Assembly (NCBI RefSeq): GCF_028618435.1
Contig: NZ_JAQISW010000012.1
Coordinates: 1 to 61,154, forward strand
Length of the DNA stretch: 61,154 nt
Source of the DNA: Bartonella sp. MM73XJBT.G
GTDB taxonomy: Bacteria > Pseudomonadota > Alphaproteobacteria > Rhizobiales > Rhizobiaceae
Direction: 5' to 3'
Shown: in pieces, positions 1 through 9,585 of the stretch
How the letters are laid out: every line of letters begins with the position of its first letter
How positions within the stretch are numbered: position 1 is the stretch's first letter
Notes under the pieces: model-generated
The model's input: only the letters and a program-made list of their open reading frames with translations
Database searches by the model: none
What the model was told of the DNA's origin: nothing
Made by a program: the position numbers and the translations under genes

Positions 1-858
1 TTTAACATCTGTTGTTTTTTGTAGATCTGCAAGATCTTCAGGGGTCAAATTACGAGCAACGTCAATATCATGTTTTTGCAACAATAAACGTTGTGTTCCG
101 GGTTCTGCAACATGACGAATGAGTATCTGCTTCAATTTTGGTGCATCTCCCCAATAATGAGAGCTTGCACGCAACAAAAGAGCTTCTCCAGGGCGCCAAC
201 TTTTTAACTGATAAGGACCAACACAAGCAGCATGTGTTTTCAAATATTGATTGCCCAGATCGCCATTTTTTTCATGCTTCATAATGGTCTCACGATCAAG
301 CAAAGCCGTCGCACGACTCGCAACAACATTATTAAGAATAAGCTCTGCAGGATAAGGCTTATCAAATTTCATCACCACCGTTTTTTCATCAGGCGCTTGC
401 AAAGCATCATCAATATTTTTCTCTGTAATGCCATATTCATTAAAAATCGCCGCATTACCCATTTTCAATTTGACAAGCCGCTTCATCCCCCAAACAAGAT
501 CATTAGCGTTGGCTGCTCTACCATCATTAAACTTCAAACCATCACGCAAATGAAAAGTAATGACCGTACTGTGATCATCTCCAGAAATATCCCAGTGTGT
601 TGCTAAAGATGGGACTATTTTCGTTGGATCATCTGTCGCAGTACTGACCAAGTTATCACAAACATTTCCAATAATTTCACTTCCATAAACATCTGTGAAT
701 TGTGCGGGGTCAAACGTACTGATTGCATCGAGATTCCAAGCCATCACAAGGGTATTCGCCGGCGTTTTTGCTGAAACTTGTTGTACCAACATTCCCAGTG
801 ACATAAAAGCAGAAACAAGAGAGCTGCTTCTTTTCAAGATTTTTCTTTTCAAGTTCAT
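1..858 (-). CDS. Peptide ABC transporter substrate-binding protein (OppA/DppA type), copy 1, partial
   Basis: This is the N-terminal part of a family 5 extracellular solute-binding protein; the C-terminal half lies beyond the left edge. It starts at the complement of 856-858 with MNLKRKILKRSS, a basic n-region, followed by a hydrophobic signal peptide ending near VSAKTP, so export to the periplasm is expected. Such proteins capture oligopeptides, and in some relatives haem, for an ABC permease. It aligns without gaps to the copy at 9586-11211 (base 1 matches base 10354, base 858 matches 11211) and is almost identical over most of its length, with local clusters of differences near 310-330 and 690-720. 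That pattern suggests gene conversion or recent duplication. No permease or ATPase gene is visible in this window. The family call is secure; the ligand is unknown. Confidence 0.9.
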   Translation of the reverse strand, partial: MNLKRKILKRSSSLVSAFMSLGMLVQQVSAKTPANTLVMAWNLDAISTFDPAQFTDVYGSEIIGNVCDNLVSTATDDPTKIVPSLATHWDISGDDHSTVITFHLRDGLKFNDGRAANANDLVWGMKRLVKLKMGNAAIFNEYGITEKNIDDALQAPDEKTVVMKFDKPYPAELILNNVVASRATALLDRETIMKHEKNGDLGNQYLKTHAACVGPYQLKSWRPGEALLLRASSHYWGDAPKLKQILIRHVAEPGTQRLLLQKHDIDVARNLTPEDLADLQKTTDVK

Positions 859-2070
859 AAATTTTCCCCTTTATTTTTTTATCAATGAATGACAATGAAA
901 TGATATGCAAATTTATAATTATAAAGATTGAAACAAATATTTTCCCATCACCTATACAGAGTTGCCTACTTTAAAGTTTCATCCACTTTATAACTTCATT
1001 GACTGACAGTCTCAATCAAACGATAGCAAACATAGAATGCATTTTTTGCTAACCATTATCACATTCTTTTCGTAATATCTCTTTGCACGCGACAATAAGC
1101 TCTATCCCCCTAATTTATCATAAAAACAAAATTTACTATACAATTTGCCCCAAATACATAACAAATATACATCATTCTAAACTTTAATTTGCATCATTGC
1201 TTTGCTGTTATAAAAATAGAATAACAAACAACATGCTGTAATAAAATGTTTAATTCCAAACAGCAACATATAGAGACTTAACGAAGCAATGGAGTAAATA
1301 CCCGTCTGTTTGAGCTTAAGTATGCTTCCCAAAACTGGAGCTCATACGCACAACAAACCCCCTCTCTAATGGTAGGAAGTTATCAGATAAAAAAAACGAA
1401 CACAAGTAGCTTGAGTTATTTAATGTCAATTTTTCATCGCGGCATTTTATTTTGTATTATCTAGGCTGGTCTTGAGCAATCGATCACCACACAAATAAAC
1501 GAACGATCATACAACCCAAGCAAAGTATAGCAATGTAACAACAGCACCCATCTAACAACCACTTTCATTCATCAATAAACATGAATAAAATACCTTTTTT
1601 CTAAGCCATTTCAAATGCCAAGCGTTATCGCAATATTTTAGAGTTGGCAAAATGTGTGTGATGCTACCGGCTCATTCTTTCATAAGCGTAAGATAGTGAT
1701 GCTCAATAACTTCACTGTTATACCATTCACCAAGACCGTCAAAAAATGAGCTTAGGAGCGGAATATTTTTAAAGAAAGCACGTGAATTAGAAACCCAATG
1801 ACATCCTTGCTTTATATATAAAATATCACCCTTATCTAACTCCAAATACAGAATAGTTAAGATATTATTCTTTTTTGCATTTGTTTCCTCATTCTCAAAA
1901 CTATACTTTTATCGTTTTGATGACCAGCAACAATTAAAAAGAATCATTACTATTGTATCATTTGCATGTTTCAGTTATCTTATATAATTGAGTTTTGTAA
2001 TCACACATTTATGAAACAATTCAATGGTTATCCTATCGATCACAGCTCTTATGTCAGAAATTTTACCAAT
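859..2070. other. Gene-poor spacer between oppA copy 1 and tag
   Basis: About 1.2 kb of AT-rich DNA with no open frame that looks coding. It should hold the promoter of oppA copy 1 near its left end. Positions about 1610-1760 resemble other spacers of this window (near 22740, 29400-29540, 37100-37200 and 40690-40800) and share the phrase TTATACCATTCAC, so this stretch contains a member of a degenerate dispersed intergenic repeat. Confidence 0.5.
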
Positions 2071-2700
2071 TTATCGACAAAAACACCCTTCAAGATGATC
2101 ATTGACAATCCCTACAGACTGCATAAAGGCATAACAAATCGTGGGACCAACAAACGTCCAGCCGCGCTTCTTTAAATCTTGAGAAAGGCGAAGAGAAGCT
2201 GGAGTGATGGGATTTTCCAACAATGTTTGAAAATCTATCTTTTCATAACGCTCCGATTGTGGAGGTTGAAAAGACCAGAAATAGTGAGATAAGCTTCCCC
2301 ACTCGGTTATAATTTCCTGTGCTCTCAAGGCATTATTAAGCACTGATCGAATTTTTCCTTGATGACGAACAATGCCTTTATTCTGCATCAACGTTTGTAC
2401 CTTTAGCGCGTTATAATGACTGATTTTTTCAAAATTAAAGTAATCAAATGCCTCTCGAAAAGAAGAACGTTTTTTTAAAATCGTAAACCAAGAAAGCCCC
2501 GCTTGGAAACCTTCAAGACAAATTTTTTCAAACAAAGGGATATCCTTAAAAACAGGTTTTCCCCATTCGTTATCATGATAAGCACAATAAAGTGGATCCG
2601 TTCCTGCCCATGCGCAACGAACTTTTCCATCCCTCCCCTTAAGAAGTCCTTCATCAAGCACCACATTTACCATATTAAAAAAGCGTTCCTTGGTCATCAC
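2071..2700 (-). CDS. tag: DNA-3-methyladenine glycosylase I
   Basis: The 209-residue product is a Tag-family base excision repair enzyme that removes 3-methyladenine from alkylated DNA in the cytoplasm. The N-terminal RCAWAG and YHDNEWG motifs carry the zinc-binding Cys and His, and the C-terminal NDHLEGCFC motif supplies the remaining ligands; the central [11 protein letters not shown] block is the helix-hairpin-helix region typical of the family. The product has the family's usual compact size, with a short N-terminal extension before the zinc Cys. The start at 2700 (or the next ATG at 2697) overlaps the 3' end of xseA by about 26 bp, so the two are probably co-transcribed, xseA first. Nothing suggests inactivation. 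Confidence 0.93.
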   Translation of the reverse strand: MMTKERFFNMVNVVLDEGLLKGRDGKVRCAWAGTDPLYCAYHDNEWGKPVFKDIPLFEKICLEGFQAGLSWFTILKKRSSFREAFDYFNFEKISHYNALKVQTLMQNKGIVRHQGKIRSVLNNALRAQEIITEWGSLSHYFWSFQPPQSERYEKIDFQTLLENPITPASLRLSQDLKKRGWTFVGPTICYAFMQSVGIVNDHLEGCFCR

Positions 2701-4105
2701 TTGGCGATTTTATCTTCTTGTGTTTTGAACGTGTCGGGGAAACAGGCTCTTGTGTTGCAACACAGATATCTCCATCAAAAAAGCGTAAATTTATTTGTCC
2801 ATTTTCAGGAAACTGTGCCAACCGTTTAATAGGCTTATGATCTTGCCCCAAAGCCAAAACAAAACCACGCTCTAAAATATTCTGATAAGAAGTACTTTTT
2901 AAAAGCCTACATGCCAACTCTAACGCCGCGTGTTGTTTTTCTACACTGCGCACAAAAGCACGATGAAGGCGTGCCGTATATTCCTTTGTATGGCGATGTG
3001 CTTTTTCACTATTTAATAAACGGGGCGAAAGACGGAGATGAAGGGCATGAAAAGAAAAACGTTTTTTATCATAACTCACACAAAGAGCACGCTGTAACCG
3101 ACTTGAAATTTCATCAAAACCACGCCGCGGTAGAGCAAACAATTGGTCGACAGTAGGAAGACCTCGTCTAGCTGCACGCAGCTTTTGTTCATGAAAATCA
3201 AAAGAACGCGCAAGTCCTTTACGCAAACGTGCCCCAAGTGACGCAACACTCACTTCAAGATCAAGCTTAACAGGAACAGCCTTTTCTGCGGCTCCTGTAG
3301 GGGTTGGCGCACGCCAATCAGCGACATAATCAATCAAAGTCCAGTCTGTTTCATGCCCAACAGCAGAAATAACGGGAAGGTCAGAACCATAAACAGCACG
3401 AACAACAGCTTCATCATTAAACCCCCACAAATCTTCTAAACTTCCCCCTCCCCGTGCAACAATAAGCAGATCAGGTTTTGGAACTGGTCCTCCTAAAGTA
3501 AGCGCATTAAAACCTTCAACAGCAGCAGCCACTTCACTCCCACTTGTTTCCCCTTGAACACGGACAGGCCAAACCAAAATATGCAACGGAAAACGATCAG
3601 ATATACGATGAATAATATCGCGAATAACAGCCCCCGTTGGTGATGTTACAACACCTATAACTCGAGGCATATAAGGCAAAGGCTTTTTTTTTGCTTCATC
3701 AAATAAGCCTTCTTCTGCAAATTTTTTCTTACGATTTTCAAGAAGAGTCATCAAAGCACCAACCCCTGTTGGTTCAAGAGCCTCAATGACAATTTGATAT
3801 TTCGATGACCCTGGATAAGTCGTAAGCTTACCGACAGCAACAACTTCCATCCCTTCTTCAGGAGGGAATTTGAGCTTTTCCATAAACCCGCGCCAAATAA
3901 CAGCTTCCAACCGCGCTTTATCATCTTTTAAGGAAAAATAAGCATGTCCCGAAGCATGAGCACCGCGGTAACCCGAGATCTCCCCACGTACCCGTACGTA
4001 CCCAAACTTTTCTTCCACAACACGCTTTAAAGCACCTGCTATTTCGGAAACAGTAAATTCTGCAACATTCGTTGCAGTTGTATTTTCACCAAATAAACCT
4101 ACCAT
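2675..4105 (-). CDS. xseA: Exodeoxyribonuclease VII large subunit
   Basis: The 476-residue protein is the large subunit of exonuclease VII, which degrades single-stranded DNA to oligonucleotides together with XseB. An N-terminal OB-fold (residues about 15-110, with [10 protein letters not shown] and GHAYFSLKD) is followed by the catalytic domain with [14 protein letters not shown], the [16 protein letters not shown] motif and [17 protein letters not shown], and a coiled C-terminal region ending in [11 protein letters not shown]. All family landmarks are present. It lies upstream of and overlaps tag. Decayed copies of its 5' half occur at 6296-6790, about 8991-9365 and about 11500-11890, each upstream of an oppA paralogue, so this intact gene is the likely parent of those fragments. 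Confidence 0.95.
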   Translation of the reverse strand: MVGLFGENTTATNVAEFTVSEIAGALKRVVEEKFGYVRVRGEISGYRGAHASGHAYFSLKDDKARLEAVIWRGFMEKLKFPPEEGMEVVAVGKLTTYPGSSKYQIVIEALEPTGVGALMTLLENRKKKFAEEGLFDEAKKKPLPYMPRVIGVVTSPTGAVIRDIIHRISDRFPLHILVWPVRVQGETSGSEVAAAVEGFNALTLGGPVPKPDLLIVARGGGSLEDLWGFNDEAVVRAVYGSDLPVISAVGHETDWTLIDYVADWRAPTPTGAAEKAVPVKLDLEVSVASLGARLRKGLARSFDFHEQKLRAARRGLPTVDQLFALPRRGFDEISSRLQRALCVSYDKKRFSFHALHLRLSPRLLNSEKAHRHTKEYTARLHRAFVRSVEKQHAALELACRLLKSTSYQNILERGFVLALGQDHKPIKRLAQFPENGQINLRFFDGDICVATQEPVSPTRSKHKKIKSPSDDQGTLF

Positions 4106-4413
4106 TCTTCAATTCTTTACGCCTATTTTGTGGTTCTTTTCAAAACAATGCATCTTTAATTTTTTAACTTATCGCTTCACCCCATATCCGTGGTAGCAAT
4201 AAGAAAACAACCTCTATCCTTAGTCTCAAACTGATGACTAAAATCATCAAGGTTTTTAATATACTGATTATTTCATCCAAAATTTTATCAACGACAGTGA
4301 AAATATTCAATCTCAACATCCATAAAAATTTAATGAGAAAAAAATATCTTTCTAAAAGAGCTATATCTTGAGAAAGCCTTCCCTATACAACAGATCGATT
4401 TGTTAGCGATAAA

Positions 4414-4459
4414 CTTCAACGTTTTGCAAAAATTTTAAATCCTATGCAAAACGTCGAAG
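4414..4459 (-). terminator. Conserved hairpin downstream of oppA copy 2
   Basis: Two 15-base arms, 4414-4428 and 4445-4459, are complementary apart from one mismatch and enclose a 16-base loop. The arms read roughly CTTCAACGTTTTGCA and TGCAAAACGTCGAAG. The structure lies about 45 bp past the oppA copy 2 stop and recurs at the same place after copies 3 and 4. It is probably a transcription terminator or an mRNA 3'-end stabiliser; there is no long U-tract. Confidence 0.6.
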
Positions 4460-4503
4460 ATATCGTGATCGTATTTTTATAAGTTATAACATTGAAAATA
4501 GGT

Positions 4504-6135
4504 TTATTTTTCAACGGAAGCATAAAAAATACGTGGTGCACCATTCCACACCCATTTTTTCACATCAGGTGTCATAGCAACAATGTTATATGTCTGATAG
4601 ATAAAAGCATAGGGACCTTTTTGCATGAAGTCACGCTGCAAATCAGCATACATTTGCGCCCGCTTCTGTGGATCTTTTTGAAAGAGGGCATCTTTCACCT
4701 TCTTATTCATATCTTCACTCAAATAGCCATGGCACCAACTAGGATAGCCTGTGTTTTTAGCCTCAAACCGATTATCAGGGTTTAAAATAAAACGTGCAGC
4801 CATTGTATGAGGATCAGAAGAAGAATTATTCCATCCTATAAAAATTGTATCAAAGCTGCGGGCATAAAGTTTTGAAAACAACTGCGTACCGATAAAATGT
4901 TCAATCTTAAAGCGCACACCTACCTTTTTTGCATTGTCTTGAATAGACTGAGCAATAGGCAAAGCAAAAGGATAAGGAGATTTTCCAGCAAAAATATTAG
5001 CCTCAAAACCATTCGGATACCCTGCCTCTGTTAAAAGCTGCTTAGCTTTTTTAAGATCAAGTTTAAAGGATTGCCCTTCTTTTTCATCCAAAGCTCCAAA
5101 ATTACCAAGAGGAATAAAGCTTGCCCGTGGGATACCAACATCTTTAAGAAGAGTCTTTCCCAAAGTGTCATAATCGATAAGATAGCGCATCGCCAAACGT
5201 ACTTTTTCATTTGCAAAAATAGGATTTGTCACATTGAATCCCCAGACAATCAGAGATGGAGCTAATATTTTTTCAACCTTAATATCTGTTGTTGATTGAA
5301 GATCAGCTATATCTTCTGGTGTCAAATTACGAGCCACATCAATATCGTGTTTTTCCAACAATAAACGTTGTGTTCCAGGCTCTGCAATATGACGAATTAA
5401 GATTTTCTTTAATTTGGGTACCTCTCCCCAATAATGGGAACTTGCCCGCAATAAAATTCCTTCTCCAGGACGCCAACTTTCTAACTGATAAGGACCAACA
5501 CAAGCAGCATGATTAGCCAAATAGCGATTACCCATATCACCATCTTGTTCGTGTTTCATCAGTGTCTCACGATCAAGCAAAGCAACAGTACGATTAGTGG
5601 AAATATTGCTCAGAATAAGCTCTGCTGGATAAGGTTTATCAAATTTCATCACTACCGTTTTCTCATCGGGTGCTTGAAAAGCCTCATCAATATTTTGTTC
5701 TGTGATACCATATTCATTAAAAGTTGCTGCATTAGACAGCTTCAATTTGACAACTCGCCTCATCCCCCAAACAAGATCACGAGCACCAGCAGGCCGACCA
5801 TCATTAAACTTCAAATCATCGCGTAGATGAAAAGTAATCACCGTACTCTGGTCATCGCTTGCAACATCCCAACTCTTTGCCAAAGAAGGAACAATTTTAC
5901 TTCCATCATTTTTAGCAGAATCGACTAAATTATCACAAACATTGACAACAATTTCAGCACCATACCGATCATTGAGCTGCGCAGGATCAAAATTACTAAT
6001 TGCATCAAGATCCCAAGCCATCACCAGGGTATCGGCCGGTGTTTTTGCTGAAACTGGTTGCACCAACATCCCAAAAGCAATAATTACAGAAGCAAAAGGA
6101 CTGCTCCCTTTTAATATTTTTCTCTTTAAGCTCAT
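4504..6135 (-). CDS. Peptide ABC transporter substrate-binding protein (OppA/DppA type), copy 2
   Basis: The complete 543-residue family 5 solute-binding protein has a signal peptide (MSLKRKILKGSS followed by a hydrophobic stretch, cleavage probably after VSA near residue 30). Family landmarks include PADTLVMAWDLD at the mature N-terminus, VITFHLRDDLKFNDGRP, HAACVGPYQL and RLAMRYLIDYDTL. It binds peptides or related ligands in the periplasm and delivers them to an ABC permease that is not encoded here. It is one of four tandem paralogues in the same orientation; copies 2 to 4 start about 2.5 kb apart. The substrate cannot be told from the sequence. A conserved hairpin follows the gene. Confidence 0.93.
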   Translation of the reverse strand: MSLKRKILKGSSPFASVIIAFGMLVQPVSAKTPADTLVMAWDLDAISNFDPAQLNDRYGAEIVVNVCDNLVDSAKNDGSKIVPSLAKSWDVASDDQSTVITFHLRDDLKFNDGRPAGARDLVWGMRRVVKLKLSNAATFNEYGITEQNIDEAFQAPDEKTVVMKFDKPYPAELILSNISTNRTVALLDRETLMKHEQDGDMGNRYLANHAACVGPYQLESWRPGEGILLRASSHYWGEVPKLKKILIRHIAEPGTQRLLLEKHDIDVARNLTPEDIADLQSTTDIKVEKILAPSLIVWGFNVTNPIFANEKVRLAMRYLIDYDTLGKTLLKDVGIPRASFIPLGNFGALDEKEGQSFKLDLKKAKQLLTEAGYPNGFEANIFAGKSPYPFALPIAQSIQDNAKKVGVRFKIEHFIGTQLFSKLYARSFDTIFIGWNNSSSDPHTMAARFILNPDNRFEAKNTGYPSWCHGYLSEDMNKKVKDALFQKDPQKRAQMYADLQRDFMQKGPYAFIYQTYNIVAMTPDVKKWVWNGAPRIFYASVEK

Positions 6136-6295
6136 AGATTTTTCCCTTTAAAGTTTATTATATAAATTCCTCACGCAATAAAAACGTGCAAAAATAAAAA
6201 GATCAGGCTTTTAAAACACAGCTCCTCAAGACAAAATATCAAACCTTTAAACAGCAAGAACCACCGCTTGAGAGCGATATTGGTAGGCTAAAACA

Positions 6296-6790
6296 AAAGA
6301 GACAACGGAAAATGATCTGATAAACGATGCATGATACCACAAATGACAGCATCTATTGGCGATGTCACAACACCTGTAACTTTGAAGATACAAGCCAAAG
6401 ATCTTCTTTATCGCATCAAACAGAACTTCTGCTTTAAAAATCTTTTTGTGATTTTCCCAAAATAGCCTTCAGAGCACTGACTTCGGTTGTTTTAAAACCT
6501 CAATCACCCTTTGATACTTTGATAATCCTCACAAGCATAGTTTCCCCAACAATGGCCACTCTTCTCCTTCCTCACAAGAAAATTTGAGCTTCCATGACCC
6601 CATACACAAAGGATAATCCCTGGGCGATCTCCAGCATTTCATCATTTTTTAAGGAAAGATGGTAAATTTGAAGCATTCGCTCCACAATAACCTCATATTC
6701 CCCCAATGCACCTGCACATAACCCAATTTCTTCTCAACAGCACATTTTAAGGTCCCCGCTTTTTCTAAAAAATACTAAATTCTTCTTATA
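6296..6790 (-). pseudogene. Decayed 5' fragment of xseA (remnant 1)
   Basis: The spacer upstream of oppA copy 2 is recognisably similar in DNA sequence to xseA positions about 3585-4100, for example the stretch with CAACGGAAAATGATC and the later TTTAAGGAAAGATGG. Many indels and stops break every frame, so it is non-coding. It is the best preserved of three such remnants and shows that the unit duplicated with the oppA paralogues carried the first part of xseA. Confidence 0.8.
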
Positions 6791-6966
6791 TTCAGTATGC
6801 CCGTTTCTTGGACAAATAAATTTATTATTTTTTACTTCACTTAAGATTGAAATTTCCAATCCTAATACTTATGTATAGGACTTTTCATAAAATGCATAGC
6901 CCTTCTTTTAAAAAGAGTATGTTAAAATTATTCTGTAATGTATTTTAAATGCATTTTACCGATAAA

Positions 6967-7012
6967 CTTCGATATTTTGTAAAGCTTTTAAACCCTGCAC
7001 AAAACATCGAAG
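6967..7012 (-). terminator. Conserved hairpin downstream of oppA copy 3
   Basis: Arms at 6967-6980 and 6999-7012 pair with one mismatch around an 18-base loop. The sequence is homologous to the hairpins at 4414-4459 and 9494-9538. It sits about 47 bp past the stop of oppA copy 3 and is the likely terminator. Confidence 0.6.
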
Positions 7013-7058
7013 ATATCGTCATTACATTCATCGTTATGTTACAACATTTAAAACGTGT

Positions 7059-8690
7059 TTATTTTTCAATGGCATTATAAAAAATACGTGGTGCACTATT
7101 CCACACCCATTTTTTAACATCAGGTGTCATAGCGATAATGCTATATGTCTGATAGATAAAGGCAAAAGGTCCTTTTTGCATAAATTCACGCTGTAAGTCA
7201 GCATACATTTGTGCCCGTTTCTGTGGATCTTTTTCAAACAAGGCTTCCCTTACCTTTTTATTCATATCTTCATCAAAATACCCAAGGCACCAACTAAGGT
7301 AACCCGTATTTTTAGCTTCAAACCGATTATCGGGATTAAAAATAAGGCGTGAAGCCATTGTATGAGGATCCGCAGAATCGTTATTCCATCCAACAAAAAT
7401 TGTATCAAAACTGCGTGCATAAAGTTTTGAAAACAACTGCGTCCCCACAAAATGTTCAATCTTAAAGCGCACACCTACCTTTTTTGCATTGTCTTGAATA
7501 GACTGAGCAATAGGCAAAGCAAAAGGATAGGGAGAAGTCCCTGCATAAATATTAGCCTCAAAACCATTCGGATAACCTGCTTCCGTTAAAAGCTGCTTAG
7601 CTTTTTGAAGATCAAGTTTAAAGGGTTGCCCTTCTTTTTCATCCAATGCCCCAAGATTCCCAATGGGAATAAAGCTTGCCCGCGGAATACCAACATCTTT
7701 AAGAAGAGTCTTTCCTAAAGTATCATAATCGATAAGATAGCGCATCGCTAAACGTACTTTTTCATTGGCAAAAATGGGGTTTGTTGCATTGAAGCCCCAT
7801 ATTATCATGGACGGTGCCAACACTTTTTCGGCTTTAATATCTGTTGTTGCTTGAAGATCGGTTATATCCTCTGGCGTTACATTACGGGCCACATCAATAT
7901 CGTGTTTTTCCAACAACAAACGTTGTGTACCAGGCTCTGCAATATGACGAATGAGAATTTGCTTCAACTTGGGTGCCTTTCCCCAATAATGAGAGCTTGC
8001 CCGCAACAAAATCGCATCTCCAGAGCGCCAGTTCACTAACTGATAAGGACCAACACAAGCCGCATGACTTGCCAAATAGCGATTTCCCATATCACCATCT
8101 TGTTCATGTTTCATAATTGTCTCACGATCAAGCAAAGCAGCAAGACGAAGCGTAACCATATGGCTAAGGATAAGCTGTGCTGGATAAAGCTTATCAAATT
8201 TCATCACCACGGTCTTATCATCTGGGGCTTGAAGAGTAGAATCAACATTTTGTTCTGTAATTCCATACTCGTTAAACATTGCCGCTGCAGACAATTTTAA
8301 CTTAACAATCCGCTTCATACTCCAAACAAGATCATGGGCACCAGCAGGACGACCATCATTAAATTTCAGACCATCACGCAGATGAAAAGTAAGTACCGTC
8401 CCTTTGCCATCATCCGAAACATCCCAACTTTTTGCCAAAGAAGGAACAACTTTAGCAGCATCATCTGTTGCAGAATCGATCAAATTATCACAAATATTGC
8501 CAATAATTTCATTGCCATAACGTTCATTGATCTGCGCAGGATCAAAAGTCTCAATTGAATCAAGATTTAAAGCCATTACAAGGGTATCAGCCGGTGTTTT
8601 TGCTGAAACTGGTTGTACAGCCATCCCCAAAGCTATAAGAGCAGAAACAAAAGGACTGCTCTCTTTTAATATTTTTCTTTTTAAATTCAT
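7059..8690 (-). CDS. Peptide ABC transporter substrate-binding protein (OppA/DppA type), copy 3
   Basis: This intact 543-residue periplasmic solute-binding protein of family 5 is clearly paralogous to its neighbours. The signal peptide MNLKRKILKESS is followed by a hydrophobic core, with cleavage probably after VSA. Landmarks include LTFHLRDGLKFNDGRP, HAACVGPYQLVNWR and RLAMRYLIDYDTL. The C-terminal half is nearly the same as copy 2 (for example SPYPFALPIAQSIQDNAKK), whereas the N-terminal lobe differs more, which fits recombination between copies. It probably contributes to uptake of peptides or a host-derived ligand. The exact ligand is unknown. Confidence 0.93.
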   Translation of the reverse strand: MNLKRKILKESSPFVSALIALGMAVQPVSAKTPADTLVMALNLDSIETFDPAQINERYGNEIIGNICDNLIDSATDDAAKVVPSLAKSWDVSDDGKGTVLTFHLRDGLKFNDGRPAGAHDLVWSMKRIVKLKLSAAAMFNEYGITEQNVDSTLQAPDDKTVVMKFDKLYPAQLILSHMVTLRLAALLDRETIMKHEQDGDMGNRYLASHAACVGPYQLVNWRSGDAILLRASSHYWGKAPKLKQILIRHIAEPGTQRLLLEKHDIDVARNVTPEDITDLQATTDIKAEKVLAPSMIIWGFNATNPIFANEKVRLAMRYLIDYDTLGKTLLKDVGIPRASFIPIGNLGALDEKEGQPFKLDLQKAKQLLTEAGYPNGFEANIYAGTSPYPFALPIAQSIQDNAKKVGVRFKIEHFVGTQLFSKLYARSFDTIFVGWNNDSADPHTMASRLIFNPDNRFEAKNTGYLSWCLGYFDEDMNKKVREALFEKDPQKRAQMYADLQREFMQKGPFAFIYQTYSIIAMTPDVKKWVWNSAPRIFYNAIEK

Positions 8691-8990
8691 AGATTTCTTC
8701 CTTTAAAGTTTATTATATAAATTTTCCACATTGCAAAAACACGCAAAATAATAACAAAATAATAAAATGGAACGAGCCATAAGCACCGAAAGATAAAGCT
8801 TTAAAACCTTTCCCCAAAAAACTCTTGTTCATCATTCCTCTTGTCCATACTTGTAAACCAAACCATACAAAAGAAAATACACTGATATACGATGAAACCC
8901 CACCAATAACAGAGCCATTCATGATCTCTTAATGTCTACGATTGAAGTCTATAAGACTAAGATTCCTTTCCTCTCTTACTGAGAAAGGTT

Positions 8991-9365
8991 GTCTCTTCTA
9001 ACATTTTTGAATATCATCAAAGTATCCCCTCTTAGCTCAAATCCCTTAATAAAAAAGAGCTTTCATAAGAATTTGAAACTTCGGTAAAACAGGAAAAATC
9101 GTTAATTTGCTAAGCACAACGACTTTTATTTCTTCTTCAAGCTTTTGCTTCACGTACTGTAAAACAATACCTTCCAATTGTCATCTCATCATCTTTCAAA
9201 GCAAAGAAAAGACGGACACCATAAAAAACTAATATTCCACACCCTCCCAATATACTTCCATAAAGATTTTTTTCTTCAACATGTAAATCCTTTTATTCTT
9301 TAGCAATATTAAATTATTCAACATTGGTTGCACTGATTTTTTCAGCAAATAATCAGCAAATAAAT
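8991..9365 (-). pseudogene. Strongly decayed 5' fragment of xseA (remnant 2)
   Basis: Short blocks in the spacer upstream of oppA copy 3 match xseA in the right order and spacing: about 8995-9030 with xseA 3735-3770, about 9190-9220 with 3920-3945, and about 9325-9360 (AACATTGGTTGCA) with the xseA start region 4060-4100. No frame is open. It is more eroded than remnant 1. Between 8700 and 8990 nothing coding is seen. Confidence 0.55.
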
Positions 9366-9493
9366 TGCCCCTTTTCAATTCAGAGAAGTTGAAATGTTCA
9401 GTCTTAATATCCACACAAACATATCCTCAATGAGAAAAACTCTTCGAATGTCTTGAAAAGATATTCAACAACATACCCACCCATCATCCATAA

Positions 9494-9538
9494 ATTCGAC
9501 GTATTGTAAAACTCGAAAACTTATGCAAAACGCCGAAT
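9494..9538 (-). terminator. Conserved hairpin downstream of oppA copy 4
   Basis: Arms at 9494-9508 and 9524-9538 pair imperfectly (three mismatches) around a 15-base loop, with the same core as the hairpins after copies 2 and 3. It is about 48 bp beyond the stop of oppA copy 4. Confidence 0.55.
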
Positions 9539-9585
9539 ATACCATGATAATACTCTTTATTTATTTGAGAGCATTGAAGAGATAC

